64,000 nucleotides of DNA from Klebsiella grimontii (GCF_900200035.1 NZ_FZTC01000019.1:310001-374000), one strand, 5' to 3'; positions 27,014-35,476 are shown, counted from the stretch's first letter. Numbers and translations: made by a program. The notes: generated by a model from the sequence alone, not told the origin.

Positions 27014-27157
27014 GACGGGCATACTTTCACAGGGAGCAACAAAATTTGTGATGCGTTATTGCACGGTGCTGATCCGAGTGAAACTGCGCGTGACGGGAGG
27101 GGCTATATCCAGGCGTTGCGGCGGCAGGTGGATGACAAGATGGTGTTAGTTCTTTAG
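27014..27157 (+). pseudogene. Remnant of an ankyrin-repeat-like protein (C-terminal fragment)
   Basis: A 47-codon open stretch with no start reads ICDALLHGADPSETARDG and ends KMVLVL before TAG. The ALL-HGADP(S/N)-T-DG pattern is an ankyrin repeat. Ankyrin proteins often sit beside polymorphic toxins as immunity genes, and toxin/immunity pieces lie 2.5 kb away across the insertion sequence. The identification rests on one short motif. Confidence 0.4.
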
Positions 27158-27290
27158 AGACTGGAATGATTTGAATAATCCCGGTTCGGTGGGCGATATG
27201 GGTACTGGGGCGAATTGTGGCAACACGGCCTCCCAAATACCATTTAACATAATATACATTATGCGCACCAATATTGTAACCCCAATATTC

Positions 27291-27323
27291 TGATGTCACT
27301 TTTAACCCATTTAGTGATGTCAC
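27291..27323. repeat. Left-end tandem TGATGTCAC motifs of the insertion sequence
   Basis: TGATGTCACTTT occurs at 27291 and again at 27315, 24 bases apart. The right end carries the inverted counterpart, also twice. Doubled motifs at each end are typical transposase-binding sites. Confidence 0.65.
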
Positions 27324-27370
27324 TTTTTCTGGCATAAAGGATCCAATCCTCAGACCATGGAGACATCAGG

Positions 27371-28729
27371 ATGCTTGTGACCATGTCAGATAAAGAACTC
27401 AGTCGGATCAACATCATTCAGTCAGTTGTTGAAAAGCGCATGCGCCGTCGAGATGCTGCTCATCAGCTTGCTTTGACCGAACGTCAGACACAGCGTTTGA
27501 TGAACCGCTTTCGTGAATCTGGTGCTGCAGGTCTGGTAAACCTTCGACGAGGACGCCCCGGTAATCACAGACTTCCTGAGTCATTGAAGCTGCGTGTACT
27601 TTCTTTACTTCACGATCATTACAGCGACTTTGGACCAACGCTGGCCGCAGAAAAATTGCGCGAACGCCATAACATCACGGTGTCTGTTGAAACACTGAGA
27701 AAATGGATGACGGCTGATGGACTCTGGGTCCCATACTCACGTCGCAGGCCACGTGTTCATCAACCCAGATACCGGCGTGACTGCCTTGGAGAACTTATTC
27801 AGATCGATGGTTCCCCGCATGACTGGTTTGAAGGAAGTGCCCCCAAATGCTGCCTGCTCGTCTTCATTGATGATGCTACTGGGCGCCTGATGCACCTCCG
27901 TTTCGGCGAGACTGAATCAGCCTTTGATTACATGATGGCCACCCGCGAGTATCTTGAACAGCATGGCAAACCACTGGCGTTCTACAGCGATAAGCACGGC
28001 ATTTTCAGGGTCAATAATGGTGGCACTACCACAACTGGAATCACTCAGTTCGGCCGGGTGCTTTCCGAACTGGGGATCGAGTTGATATGCGCCAACAGCC
28101 CGCAAGCTAAAGGTCGCGTTGAGCGCGCAAACCAGACTCTTCAGGATCGACTTATCAAAGAAATGCGGCTTGAAGGCATCAGCAGCATCGAGGATGCCAA
28201 TGCCTGGATGGATTCCTTCATTATTGACTTCAATCGTCGTTTTGCCAGACCAGCAAAATATCCCAAAGACCTGCATCGACCGGTGGTTGAAAGCTCTGAA
28301 GATCTGGATGATATCTTTGCTTGGCAGGAATCACGAAAACTCTCGAAAACACTGACTTTCCGTTACGATAAGATGATATATCTCGTTGAGCCTACAGAAG
28401 AAAATACCAGAATTGCAGGTGAAAAAATCACAGTTTACGACTACCCAGATGGTACGCTGGCGTTTAAATATGGCTACCGATCACTCAATTATCAGGTCTT
28501 CGATAAACTGGAATGCATCGACCAGGGGCAAATCGTTGATAACAAACGGCTCGGTGCTGTACTGAAACTGGCTCAGGACAAGATGGATGAATTGGATCGA
28601 GAGGGAAAGCGAGATAGGAGTAAAAAAATGCCCAAACGACGTGCACAGGCCCGGGTTCAGGAGCAACTCAAGGCCATCAACCCCGTACTGGCTAATCCTG
28701 AAGAGTTCCGAGCCAGTCTGAAACGCTAG
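27371..28729 (+). CDS. ISNCY-family transposase
   Basis: The 452-residue protein has an N-terminal helix-turn-helix (RRRDAAHQLALTERQTQRLM), a second winged helix (GPTLAAEKL, SVETLRKWM) and an RNase H-like rve core with DDE residues: Asp in IQIDGSPHDWF, Asp in FYSDKHGIFR and Glu in KGRVERANQTLQDRL. A C-terminal domain follows. Length and sequence match ISNCY (ISDol1/ISKpn21 group) transposases. It appears uninterrupted and so potentially active. An ATG with CAGGATG context is given; a second ATG five codons in is possible. Confidence 0.93.
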   Translation: MLVTMSDKELSRINIIQSVVEKRMRRRDAAHQLALTERQTQRLMNRFRESGAAGLVNLRRGRPGNHRLPESLKLRVLSLLHDHYSDFGPTLAAEKLRERHNITVSVETLRKWMTADGLWVPYSRRRPRVHQPRYRRDCLGELIQIDGSPHDWFEGSAPKCCLLVFIDDATGRLMHLRFGETESAFDYMMATREYLEQHGKPLAFYSDKHGIFRVNNGGTTTTGITQFGRVLSELGIELICANSPQAKGRVERANQTLQDRLIKEMRLEGISSIEDANAWMDSFIIDFNRRFARPAKYPKDLHRPVVESSEDLDDIFAWQESRKLSKTLTFRYDKMIYLVEPTEENTRIAGEKITVYDYPDGTLAFKYGYRSLNYQVFDKLECIDQGQIVDNKRLGAVLKLAQDKMDELDREGKRDRSKKMPKRRAQARVQEQLKAINPVLANPEEFRASLKR

Positions 28730-28889
28730 CCCCCTGCTCTGTTCTGTTTTTTTACCTTTAGCAGTGTGATGGAGTGCAAGCTTCTGAAAACACGTCAGTT
28801 GGTTTTATAACCATGAACCCTCATTTCATATTTGGCATTACTGCCACAGTTCGTAAATATGAATCTGTTTGTCACTCAAGGAGATTTTT

Positions 28890-29021
28890 ATGGGTATTAA
28901 ACCTGGCCCAAAGCCGATTGCTGAATCAACTGGCAAAGAAGATAAAAGAAGGCGTGTCACTCCGGAAAACAAGCCAAAGCATCCCGGACTGAAGGAACAC
29001 GACCATAAAAAAGGCGAATAA
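28890..29021 (+). CDS. 43-residue Lys/Pro-rich passenger ORF in the insertion sequence
   Basis: The ORF has an AAGGAG ribosome-binding site with good spacing, an ATG, 43 codons and TAA. The product (starts MGIKPGPKPIAESTG, ends HDHKKGE) is highly charged and low in complexity, with Lys, Pro, Glu and His dominating. It lies between the transposase stop and the right end of the element. No domain is recognised. It could be a carried accessory gene or a nucleic-acid-binding peptide. Confidence 0.55.
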   Translation: MGIKPGPKPIAESTGKEDKRRRVTPENKPKHPGLKEHDHKKGE

Positions 29022-29118
29022 CAGCTTATTGGTATAGCCTCTCATCACAGGCATGTACGTCATTCATGCCTGCTTTCCTCTGACATAAACCACTTTCTCT
29101 CTCTTCACATCTCTTAAG

Positions 29119-29151
29119 GTGACATTTCTAACTGGCTGAATCAGGTGACAT
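29119..29151. repeat. Right-end tandem GTGACAT motifs of the insertion sequence
   Basis: GTGACATTT occurs at 29119 and again at 29145, 26 bases apart, in inverted orientation to the two ATGTCAC motifs of the left end. Confidence 0.65.
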
Positions 29152-29196
29152 TTTAAGCTTGCAATAACAAATATTGTAGAGACTCAATGTTAATGT

Positions 29197-29387
29197 CTAT
29201 CGCAGTTCATTCGGCCAGTCTGCTATGACGTTAAGCACATGACGGAGGTAGCTTTCTGGATCCTCGCCGTTCAGTTTGCACGTCCCGATCAGACTGTACA
29301 GCAACGCTCCTCACTCTCCTTATTTGGTGGACACCACTTTGTCGGATGCATCAGATTATGACCAGACGGCTTTCGCTGGACGCTTAC
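29197..29387 (-). mobile_element. Internally deleted IS66-family remnant
   Basis: On the reverse strand 29307-29197 reads ALLYSLIGTCKLNGEDPESY then LRHVLNVIADWPNELR and stop, the C-terminus of an IS66 TnpC transposase. Directly upstream, at 29387-29368, is a GTAAGCG-beginning sequence like an IS66-family left inverted repeat, followed by an RBS-like AGGAGAG. The middle of the element is missing, as if a large internal deletion joined the left end to the last 36 codons. The right end is absent, probably cut by the neighbouring insertion sequence. Confidence 0.7.
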
Positions 29388-29466
29388 GGTGAAACTGAGA
29401 TAACGGAAAAACTGGGGTTCCGTCGTAGAACCCCAAACTGGGCCGAAAAAATTTAAGCCAGATGTA

Positions 29467-29507
29467 ATCTGACAGACACCTGTATAAATAACCGTTAACT
29501 GTCAGAT
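29467..29507. repeat. 9-bp inverted repeat in a gene-free stretch
   Basis: ATCTGACAG and its exact complement CTGTCAGAT flank 23 AT-rich bases. A second hairpin (TGGGGTTC/GAACCCCA) lies just to the left, near 29413-29435. The stretch 29388-29554 has no ORF. It looks like debris of mobile-element ends. Confidence 0.4.
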
Positions 29508-29554
29508 CAGATCTGAGCTAATACAGATAAATTTCGCTTTCCAGGCTGCCTCTC

Positions 29555-29920
29555 CTAAGTCCAATCCTGATAGCCATTTTCGTGAATCCAGACAAGCCCA
29601 GCAGGACAAGTATCAGATAAAAACCAATACCCATTAAAAGCGCCACACTCCATCTCTTCAGGAGAATTAGGGAAACTTTCTCTAAACTTAGAGACCTGTT
29701 CTTTTATTGTTCCCGTCCAGAACTCGCCACCGTTTCCAAGCTTCACTTTCCCCTCATACATTAAACGCTCAATAAACCAGAGAAATAACTCTTTCTCTTC
29801 ATCAAATGACAGCGTTATCTTACCTGACAGGCTAGCTGGATGAATATTTTCCCAAATCGTAACCATTGATGCCCCTTCAAGGGCTTCCTTCCTTTTTTTA
29901 TATTCATCATTTGTAATCAT
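29555..29920 (-). CDS. DUF596-type immunity protein
   Basis: From the ATG at 29920 (AGGGGG upstream; an ORF extension of 10 codons has no RBS) the protein has 121 residues. The pattern MITNDEYKKR, VTIWENIHPAS, LFLWFIERLMYEGKVKL, GTIKEQVSKFRESFP and CPAGLVWIHENGYQDW is that of DUF596 proteins, which are encoded after contact-dependent or Rhs-like toxin C-termini and are taken to be their immunity partners. It lies 10 bases after the toxin fragment on the same strand. The gene looks intact while its toxin is cut off from any delivery protein. Confidence 0.75.
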   Translation of the reverse strand: MITNDEYKKRKEALEGASMVTIWENIHPASLSGKITLSFDEEKELFLWFIERLMYEGKVKLGNGGEFWTGTIKEQVSKFRESFPNSPEEMECGAFNGYWFLSDTCPAGLVWIHENGYQDWT

Positions 29921-29930
29921 ATTTAACCCC

Positions 29931-30311
29931 CTATCTAAACTTGAGCTCAAACTTATTGCCAGAGAGGTTTGAAGCTTTATTTATATCTTTATTGCCGATA
30001 ATATCAATTGTCCATCGAGCTTTAGACTCTTGCGCACTAGCTGAATAGTTTCTCAGATTTATAATTTTCCCGTCATACTTAGCGTAGTACACAACACCTT
30101 TTGACTTTCTCACCTCGATAAGAGGTGTGCTTCCAGCAAGTGATTGTGCATAAGTATAGATATCTTTATCATTAAGTGATTCTGAAGCCAAAACTTTTGT
30201 TGTGCCTTTCTTGTTACTTCCTCCATCGCCTAACACTTGCGCTATGGGCTTGCCAAAAATATTAATATTACCATCTGGCTGTGATTTATCGAAAAGCTTG
30301 ACTAACTGACT
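29931..30311 (-). pseudogene. Orphan C-terminal toxin domain of a polymorphic (CdiA-like) toxin
   Basis: The frame from 30311 encodes LVKLFDKSQPDG, GKPIAQVLGDGGSNKKG, then a compact basic module of about 90 residues ending NKFELKFR. The longest possible start is at 30236, but coding continues in frame upstream to a TGA at 30312-30314. It lacks any export, repeat or pretoxin part. The layout (toxin tip followed at once by an immunity gene) is the usual orphan module left by recombination in cdiA or rhs loci. The toxic activity is not recognised; an RNase is possible. Confidence 0.6.
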
Positions 30312-30578
30312 TCAATCAAGCTTACCGGGGTTATTCAGGCGGGAGCGATGTTTTATGCCTGAACAATTAAGTAAGATCAACTCCCCGGAGGCAGCACCGG
30401 CAACGGCCCGGCTAAGGGCCATGTGGGTAAACAGCATCAGGATCCTAACGAGGGCAGCCAACGGTAACATTAGCAGCAGGATTATCTTAAATAGCTGAAA
30501 ATATCCCACTATTCCACTTTTCGATGACGCTCCCCAAAAAAATAATGTCGTGATTATCGCAAAAGAGAAATTATCCAC
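30312..30578 (-). CDS. Doubtful hydrophobic ORF in frame with the toxin fragment
   Basis: The 88 codons from a GTG encode a hydrophobic stretch (residues 5-55) and then a polar tail ending NNPGKLD before TGA. This TGA is in the same frame as the toxin fragment that follows, so a TGG-to-TGA change in a once longer gene is possible (PGKLD-W-SQLVK). No good ribosome-binding site precedes the GTG. It may be decayed coding sequence rather than a gene. Confidence 0.25.
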   Translation of the reverse strand: MDNFSFAIITTLFFWGASSKSGIVGYFQLFKIILLLMLPLAALVRILMLFTHMALSRAVAGAASGELILLNCSGIKHRSRLNNPGKLD

Positions 30579-30641
30579 TTTATTTGTAAGTCAATATGTT
30601 TAATAATCCGTCAGGATTTATTACGTAGTAGAGGTATTAAG

Positions 30642-31085
30642 ATGCGTTTCAGTACCATGCCCGACAGTGAAATTATTTCTGAACTGTGCCGAAGAATTAA
30701 AGAAACGCGTATACAACTGGGGCTATCACAGATTGAGCTTGCCGAACGCGCGCAGGTCGGCGCGGCAACCATTAAACGCGTTGAACTAGGTGAGTCCGTC
30801 ACTCTCAGTACGCTGATTGGTATTTTGCGCGGCCTCGACCGACTACATCAACTGGAGTCGATTTTATTCGATTCACATATGCGCACCTTTAAAGCGCAGA
30901 TCAATTCCGGGGCCCCTTCCCGTATCCGCATTCGGAAAAAAACGCATCAGCCAAAAGAGAAGCAGGCCGCCGCGACGCAGACCAGCGAGTCAAACGCCAC
31001 CATTAACGAATGGTACACCTCATCGGCTTCTAACAGCGTGGTATGGTCTTTCCAGCCGCCTGACGGAGAGAAAAAAAAGCCCTAA
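30642..31085 (+). CDS. XRE-family helix-turn-helix regulator, without partner
   Basis: The 147-residue protein has an XRE domain at about 14-70 (LCRRIKETRIQLGLSQIELA, AQVGAATIKRVELGES, STLIGILRGLDRL), like HipB-type antitoxins. The C-terminal half is basic, then Ser/Thr/Asn-rich, ending VVWSFQPPDGEKKKP, and is probably disordered. HipB-like proteins usually precede hipA kinase genes, but here a terminator and sdaB follow. The RBS is AGAGG-like. It may be the surviving half of a toxin-antitoxin pair in this scarred region, or a free-standing regulator. Confidence 0.8.
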   Translation: MRFSTMPDSEIISELCRRIKETRIQLGLSQIELAERAQVGAATIKRVELGESVTLSTLIGILRGLDRLHQLESILFDSHMRTFKAQINSGAPSRIRIRKKTHQPKEKQAAATQTSESNATINEWYTSSASNSVVWSFQPPDGEKKKP

Positions 31086-31112
31086 ACTGTAGGGCCTGCA
31101 CCGCCGGGGAAA

Positions 31113-31146
31113 GAAAAAACGCCTGTCGTTAAACAGGCGTTTTTTA
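31113..31146. terminator. Bidirectional rho-independent terminator
   Basis: An 8-bp stem (ACGCCTGT.. / ACAGGCGT) has a run of A on its left and TTTTTT on its right, so it serves both the XRE gene and the convergent sdaB. Confidence 0.9.
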
Positions 31147-31152
31147 TGGGAC

Positions 31153-32520
31153 TCAGGATTCACACACCGCGACTTTAATCGCCAGACCGCCGCGGGCGGT
31201 TTCACGGTATTTGGCGTTCATGTCTTTGCCCGTCTCAAACATCGTTTCGATAACTTTATCCAGTGAGACTTTCGGATCGCTGGTACGGTACATCGCCATA
31301 CTGGCCGAGTTTATCGCCTTCACCGCCGCAATCGCGTTACGCTCGATGCACGGCACCTGCACCTGGCCGGCTACCGGATCGCAGGTCAGGCCGAGGTTAT
31401 GCTCCATGCCGATCTCAGCGGCGATGCACACCTTCTCCGGACTGCCCCCCAGCAGCTCGGCCAGTCCGGCAGACGCCATCGAGCAGGCCACGCCCACTTC
31501 GCCCTGGCAACCGACCTCTGCCCCGGAAATGGAGGCGTTCATCTTGTACAGAATGCCTATCGCGCCCGCCGTCAGGAAATAGCGCATAGAGATTTCCGGC
31601 GTCACCTCTTTGATAAAACGATCGTAATAGGCCAGCACCGCCGGGACAATGCCGCAGGCGCCGTTGGTCGGAGCGGTCACAACTCGCCCACCTGCCGCGT
31701 TCTCTTCTCCGACCGCCATGGCGAACATATTGACCCAATCCATCGCGCTCAGCGGCGTAATCGACTGGCTCTGCGGCGCCAGTACGCGGTGCAGCGCAGA
31801 AGCGCGGCGCGGTACCTTCAGCGGCCCCGGTAAAATACCTTCCGTATTCATCCCCCGGTTAATGGCGTTTCTCATGGTCTCCCATATTTTCGCCATATTT
31901 TGCTCAACGCTCTCCCTGCCGTGGCGGGCGATCTCGTTTTTCATCATCACCGCGGAAATCGACAGGCAGTTGTCCTGGCAGTGCGCCAGCAGGTTGCGGG
32001 CGGAGTAGAACGGGAACGGAATATCGACATCCGCGCCCTGACTCTTGCCAAAGTTTTCCTCGGTCACGATAAAACCGCCGCCGATCGAATAATAAGTCTG
32101 GAAATGGGCGATTTTGCCGTCGCAAAACGCGGTAATGCTCATGCCGTTTTCATGTAGGGGGAGAAACTCATTGTGAAAGCGCATGCATTCCGCCACCGGG
32201 AACTCAATTTCGCGCTTTCCTTCTTCAATAAACAGACGATGCATGGCGTTGACATCGCGAATAATGCCGGGAATGGCGTCGATATCAACGGTATCCGGTA
32301 AATACCCGGACAGCCCAAGAATAATGGCGATATCGGTATGGTGGCCTTTACCCGTTAATGAAAGAGAACCATACACGTCCACCACCAGACGGGTCACTTT
32401 ATGCAGCAGGCCTTTTTCCTGCAGGGTATCAACAAAATGTTTTCCTGCTTTCATCGGCCCAACGGTATGGGAACTGGACGGACCGATGCTGATTTTGAAA
32501 ATATCGAAAACGCTAATCAT
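31153..32520 (-). CDS. sdaB: L-serine ammonia-lyase (iron-sulfur type)
   Basis: The 455-residue enzyme starts ISVFDIFKISIGPSSSHTVG and has the 4Fe-4S cluster Cys residues in CQGEVGVACSMA, LTCDPVAGQVQVP and CIERNAIAA. It deaminates L-serine to pyruvate and ammonia in the cytoplasm. It follows the serine transporter gene with a 62-base gap, the sdaC-sdaB order of E. coli. The sequence is about as far from E. coli SdaB as SdaB is from TdcG, so it could be a paralogue; the symbol rests on its pairing with sdaC. Confidence 0.92.
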   Translation of the reverse strand: MISVFDIFKISIGPSSSHTVGPMKAGKHFVDTLQEKGLLHKVTRLVVDVYGSLSLTGKGHHTDIAIILGLSGYLPDTVDIDAIPGIIRDVNAMHRLFIEEGKREIEFPVAECMRFHNEFLPLHENGMSITAFCDGKIAHFQTYYSIGGGFIVTEENFGKSQGADVDIPFPFYSARNLLAHCQDNCLSISAVMMKNEIARHGRESVEQNMAKIWETMRNAINRGMNTEGILPGPLKVPRRASALHRVLAPQSQSITPLSAMDWVNMFAMAVGEENAAGGRVVTAPTNGACGIVPAVLAYYDRFIKEVTPEISMRYFLTAGAIGILYKMNASISGAEVGCQGEVGVACSMASAGLAELLGGSPEKVCIAAEIGMEHNLGLTCDPVAGQVQVPCIERNAIAAVKAINSASMAMYRTSDPKVSLDKVIETMFETGKDMNAKYRETARGGLAIKVAVCES

Positions 32521-32582
32521 GTGGCACCCATGCGGTTACATAGCAAAACGGATGCGCCGCCGGTGAGCGGCGGCGCTGAAAC

Positions 32583-33866
32583 TTAGCTGAACAGCGAGAA
32601 GAAAATGGCGGAGATGGCAATCAGTCCCATCACAACCACAAACGCGTTGCTGATGTGGCCGCTATATTTGCGCATAGCCGGTACTTTGTTGATGGCATAC
32701 ATCGGCATCAGGAACAGGATCATCGCGATGACCGGGCCACCCAGCGTTTCAATCATGCCCAGAATGCTCGGGTTCAGGGTCGCAACAATCCAGGTGGTCA
32801 CCAGCATGAACAGCGCGGTGATCTTGTTCAGTTTGTTGATTTCGATCGATTTGCCTTTACCGCGCAGAGACTTAATCACCATGCCGTTGAAACCTTCACG
32901 CGCTCCGAGGTAGTGGCCGAGGAAGGATTTGGTGATGGCGATCATCGCGATGATCGGCGCCATCCAGGCAATCACCGGCGCGTTAAAGTGGTTCGCCAGA
33001 TAAGAGAGAATGGAGATGTTCTGTGCTTTCGCTTCCGCCAGGTTTTCCGGGGAGAGGCTCAGCACGCAGCTGAAGACGAAGAACATCACCGTCAGCACCA
33101 TCATAATGTGGGCAAAGCCCAGGATACGGGAGCATTTACGCTCGGCATCCTCGCCGTATTCTTCACGCTTTGCCACTGCAAAAGAGGAGATAATCGGCGA
33201 GTGGTTGAAGGAGAAAACCATTACCGGGATAGCCAGCCACAGGGTCATCCACAGCCCATTTCCCGTAGCCGAAGCGCCGCTCAGCGACAGGGTATCCAGT
33301 ACCGCGCCATTCCATTGCGGTATCAAATACAGCGCCAGTATCATCAACGCAAACACGAACGGAAATACTAGCACGCTCATGGCCTTAACAATCATTTTTT
33401 CGCCAAAGCGGACAATACCCATCATACCGACAATTAAAATCAGCGATAAAATGGCGCGCGGCGGAGACACCAGACCCAGCTGGTGAGTAATAAAGCTATC
33501 AACCGTGTTGGTAATGGCAACGCTATAGACCAGCAGAATTGGATAAATAGCAAAGAAATAGAGCAGCGTAATGAGTTTACCTGCCCCGGTACCGAAATGC
33601 TCTTCAACCACTTCGGTAATATCTTCCCCCGGATTTTTTCCTGACAGCACAAAACGGGTCAAACCACGGTGGGCGAAAAAGGTCATTGGAAAGGCAAGAA
33701 TTGCCATAATGATTAACGGAATTAAGCCGCCAACCCCAGCGTTAATCGGCAGGAAAAGCACCCCTGCGCCAATCGCGGTACCGTACAGGCCCAGCATCCA
33801 GACGGTATCACTCTTTCTCCAGCCGCTGCTCTCGCGAGCGACGAGGGTATTTTGAACGGTTTCCAT
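32583..33866 (-). CDS. sdaC: Serine:H+ symporter, HAAAP family
   Basis: The 427-residue inner-membrane transporter has 11 predicted spans and is close to E. coli Sda[61 protein letters not shown] and [20 protein letters not shown]. It imports L-serine, often with high rate and low affinity, for catabolism by the next gene. GAGG precedes the start by seven bases. A CRP-like half-site upstream suggests catabolite control. Confidence 0.94.
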   Translation of the reverse strand: METVQNTLVARESSGWRKSDTVWMLGLYGTAIGAGVLFLPINAGVGGLIPLIIMAILAFPMTFFAHRGLTRFVLSGKNPGEDITEVVEEHFGTGAGKLITLLYFFAIYPILLVYSVAITNTVDSFITHQLGLVSPPRAILSLILIVGMMGIVRFGEKMIVKAMSVLVFPFVFALMILALYLIPQWNGAVLDTLSLSGASATGNGLWMTLWLAIPVMVFSFNHSPIISSFAVAKREEYGEDAERKCSRILGFAHIMMVLTVMFFVFSCVLSLSPENLAEAKAQNISILSYLANHFNAPVIAWMAPIIAMIAITKSFLGHYLGAREGFNGMVIKSLRGKGKSIEINKLNKITALFMLVTTWIVATLNPSILGMIETLGGPVIAMILFLMPMYAINKVPAMRKYSGHISNAFVVVMGLIAISAIFFSLFS

Positions 33867-34216
33867 AATATGGCCTCAGTAATAAAAATAGGGTCAGAAT
33901 TTATTGACTCTGATGCAGGTAATAAAAACGCTGTGTTTATTTGGCTATTTTATTAAATGCGACTATGCTAATTCGCTAACAGCGATCACATAACCTGATT
34001 GATAGCAGTGACTTTTAACGCATCAAAATTAATACTGAAATTTCATTATTTTTTAAAGTATCATTTTTAATACGTTATTATTTTAGTGCGGGTGGTTAAT
34101 CTCCTGAATATTTATATCTGGCGAACCCGGAGATAACAAACATTATTTGTCATACGATTAATAAAATCAAAGTTGGGGAAGTAACCGAATATGACTCCCC
34201 TCCTCCTCTGTGGCCC
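33867..34216. promoter_or_regulatory. sdaC upstream region, AT-rich, with a CRP-like half-site
   Basis: These 350 bases carry no ORF worth listing. GATCACAT at 33984-33991 matches the right half of a CRP site; the left half (TTCGCTAACA) is poor. The rest is rich in A/T tracts, as seen at Lrp- and H-NS-controlled promoters. The end of pgtA at the other side shows a weak hairpin near 34174-34199 (GGGGAAGT/ACTCCCC) that could terminate it. Confidence 0.35.
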
Positions 34217-35476
34217 CTAAAACCCCTTGTAGTGTTCTTTACTCAGGCCATATTTCTTCATTCTGAGATACAGTTTTTTACGCGGGATGAGCAGATACTC
34301 CGCCACTTCATTAATCCGCCCCTGATGGATATTCAGCGCTTCGGTAATGATCTGCCGTTCAACGTCCTCGACCCGGCGATCGAGCGGCGTGGGCTCTCCA
34401 ACGTGCATCTGCGGATTCACCGTGTCCGCAAGCGGTAACACCCCCACTGCAAACAGTTCGGCTGCGTTCGCCAGCTCGCGGACGTTGTTCAGCCACACCC
34501 GGCGCATCATTCCTTTCAACAGATGGCTATCCACCTCCGGGACAGGATGATTCAGCCGCTGGCAGGTTTTCTGCAAATAGTGATGGAACAGCGGCTCGAT
34601 ATCATCAGGCCGCTTAGACAGCGGCAGGCAGGCAATTTGCGTCATCGCGAAGCAGTAATAGAGCTCCGCCACAATCCGGCCGCTGGCCGCCAGCTCCACC
34701 AGCGAAGCGTTGCCGATGCCAATCAGGCGAAAAGGCCGCCGTTCAAGACTCTGCGACTGCACCAGTTGATGCTGCTGCTCGTGGGTCAGGTGCTCCGGGT
34801 GACTTAATACCAGGGTCCCGCCCTGCGCTTGCGCGATCGGTTCATTAAGCTTATGGGCATTGGCCGGGGTCAGTTCGCAGTAGATAAACGGACCATCGGC
34901 GTTGTGCCCCAACTGGTGCAGATAGCGCGCGCCGGTCATACGGCCGGTTCCCGGTTCGCCGTAAAGCCAGACCGCAATATCCGTCTCCGCCAGCTGCTGT
35001 AAGCGTTGGCGATACTGTTCCAGCCACTGACTGCGCCCAACCAGCTCAACCCGCAATGTCTGCTGGCCATACTGGCGACGCGCGATCACCGATTGCCGCT
35101 GACGTAACGCGGCGTCCACCAGCGAGAGCAGCTTTCCCGGATCGACCGGCTTTTGCAAAAAATCCCAGGCCCCTTTTTTCACCGCGTCCACCGCCATCGG
35201 CACGTCGCCATGCCCGGTGATAAGCACAATCGGCAGCTGCTCATCATCCTGATGAAACAGCGTCATCAAGTCGATGCCGGAACAGCCGGGCATGCAGACA
35301 TCGCTCAGCACAATACCGGGCCAGTCCTTCTGCACCCACTCCCGCGCCGCAAAGGGATTATCGCAGGCATGGACGTGATAACCCGCCTGCTCAAGCAGCT
35401 GTGTATAGGCATCCAGCACATCGGCATCATCATCAATCAGCAGAATCGAACACTCATTACTCAACATCTTTTGCAT
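34217..35476 (-). CDS. pgtA: Phosphoglycerate transport response regulator PgtA
   Basis: The 419-residue protein has a receiver domain at about 10-125 (Asp pair IDDDAD, phospho-acceptor Asp in IVLSDVCMPG, Lys in FLQKPVD), a central AAA+-like domain and a C-terminal Fis-type HTH (HQGRINEVAEYLLIPRKKLY). The central domain is degenerate: Walker A is GEPGTGR, the GAFTGA loop that contacts sigma-54 is missing, and the Walker B Asp-Glu is replaced (LVLSHPE). So it is unlikely to activate sigma-54 promoters, as also known for Salmonella PgtA. It is last in pgtCBA and overlaps pgtB by 20 bases. Confidence 0.92.
   Translation of the reverse strand: MQKMLSNECSILLIDDDADVLDAYTQLLEQAGYHVHACDNPFAAREWVQKDWPGIVLSDVCMPGCSGIDLMTLFHQDDEQLPIVLITGHGDVPMAVDAVKKGAWDFLQKPVDPGKLLSLVDAALRQRQSVIARRQYGQQTLRVELVGRSQWLEQYRQRLQQLAETDIAVWLYGEPGTGRMTGARYLHQLGHNADGPFIYCELTPANAHKLNEPIAQAQGGTLVLSHPEHLTHEQQHQLVQSQSLERRPFRLIGIGNASLVELAASGRIVAELYYCFAMTQIACLPLSKRPDDIEPLFHHYLQKTCQRLNHPVPEVDSHLLKGMMRRVWLNNVRELANAAELFAVGVLPLADTVNPQMHVGEPTPLDRRVEDVERQIITEALNIHQGRINEVAEYLLIPRKKLYLRMKKYGLSKEHYKGF

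Larger units (their letters stand above)
27269..29176 (+). mobile_element. ISNCY-type insertion sequence (ISKpn21-like), boundaries approximate
   Basis: The element holds a full-length DDE transposase and a short passenger ORF between ends that carry matching repeats. The inner pair of ATGTCAC motifs at each end is clear. Outside them CAATATT on the left (27269) and its complement AATATTG on the right (29176) are also inverted, which would give an element of about 1.9 kb. If only the ATGTCAC repeats count, the element is about 27291-29151. I cannot see a certain target duplication. It inserted in, or beside, older mobile debris. Confidence 0.65.
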
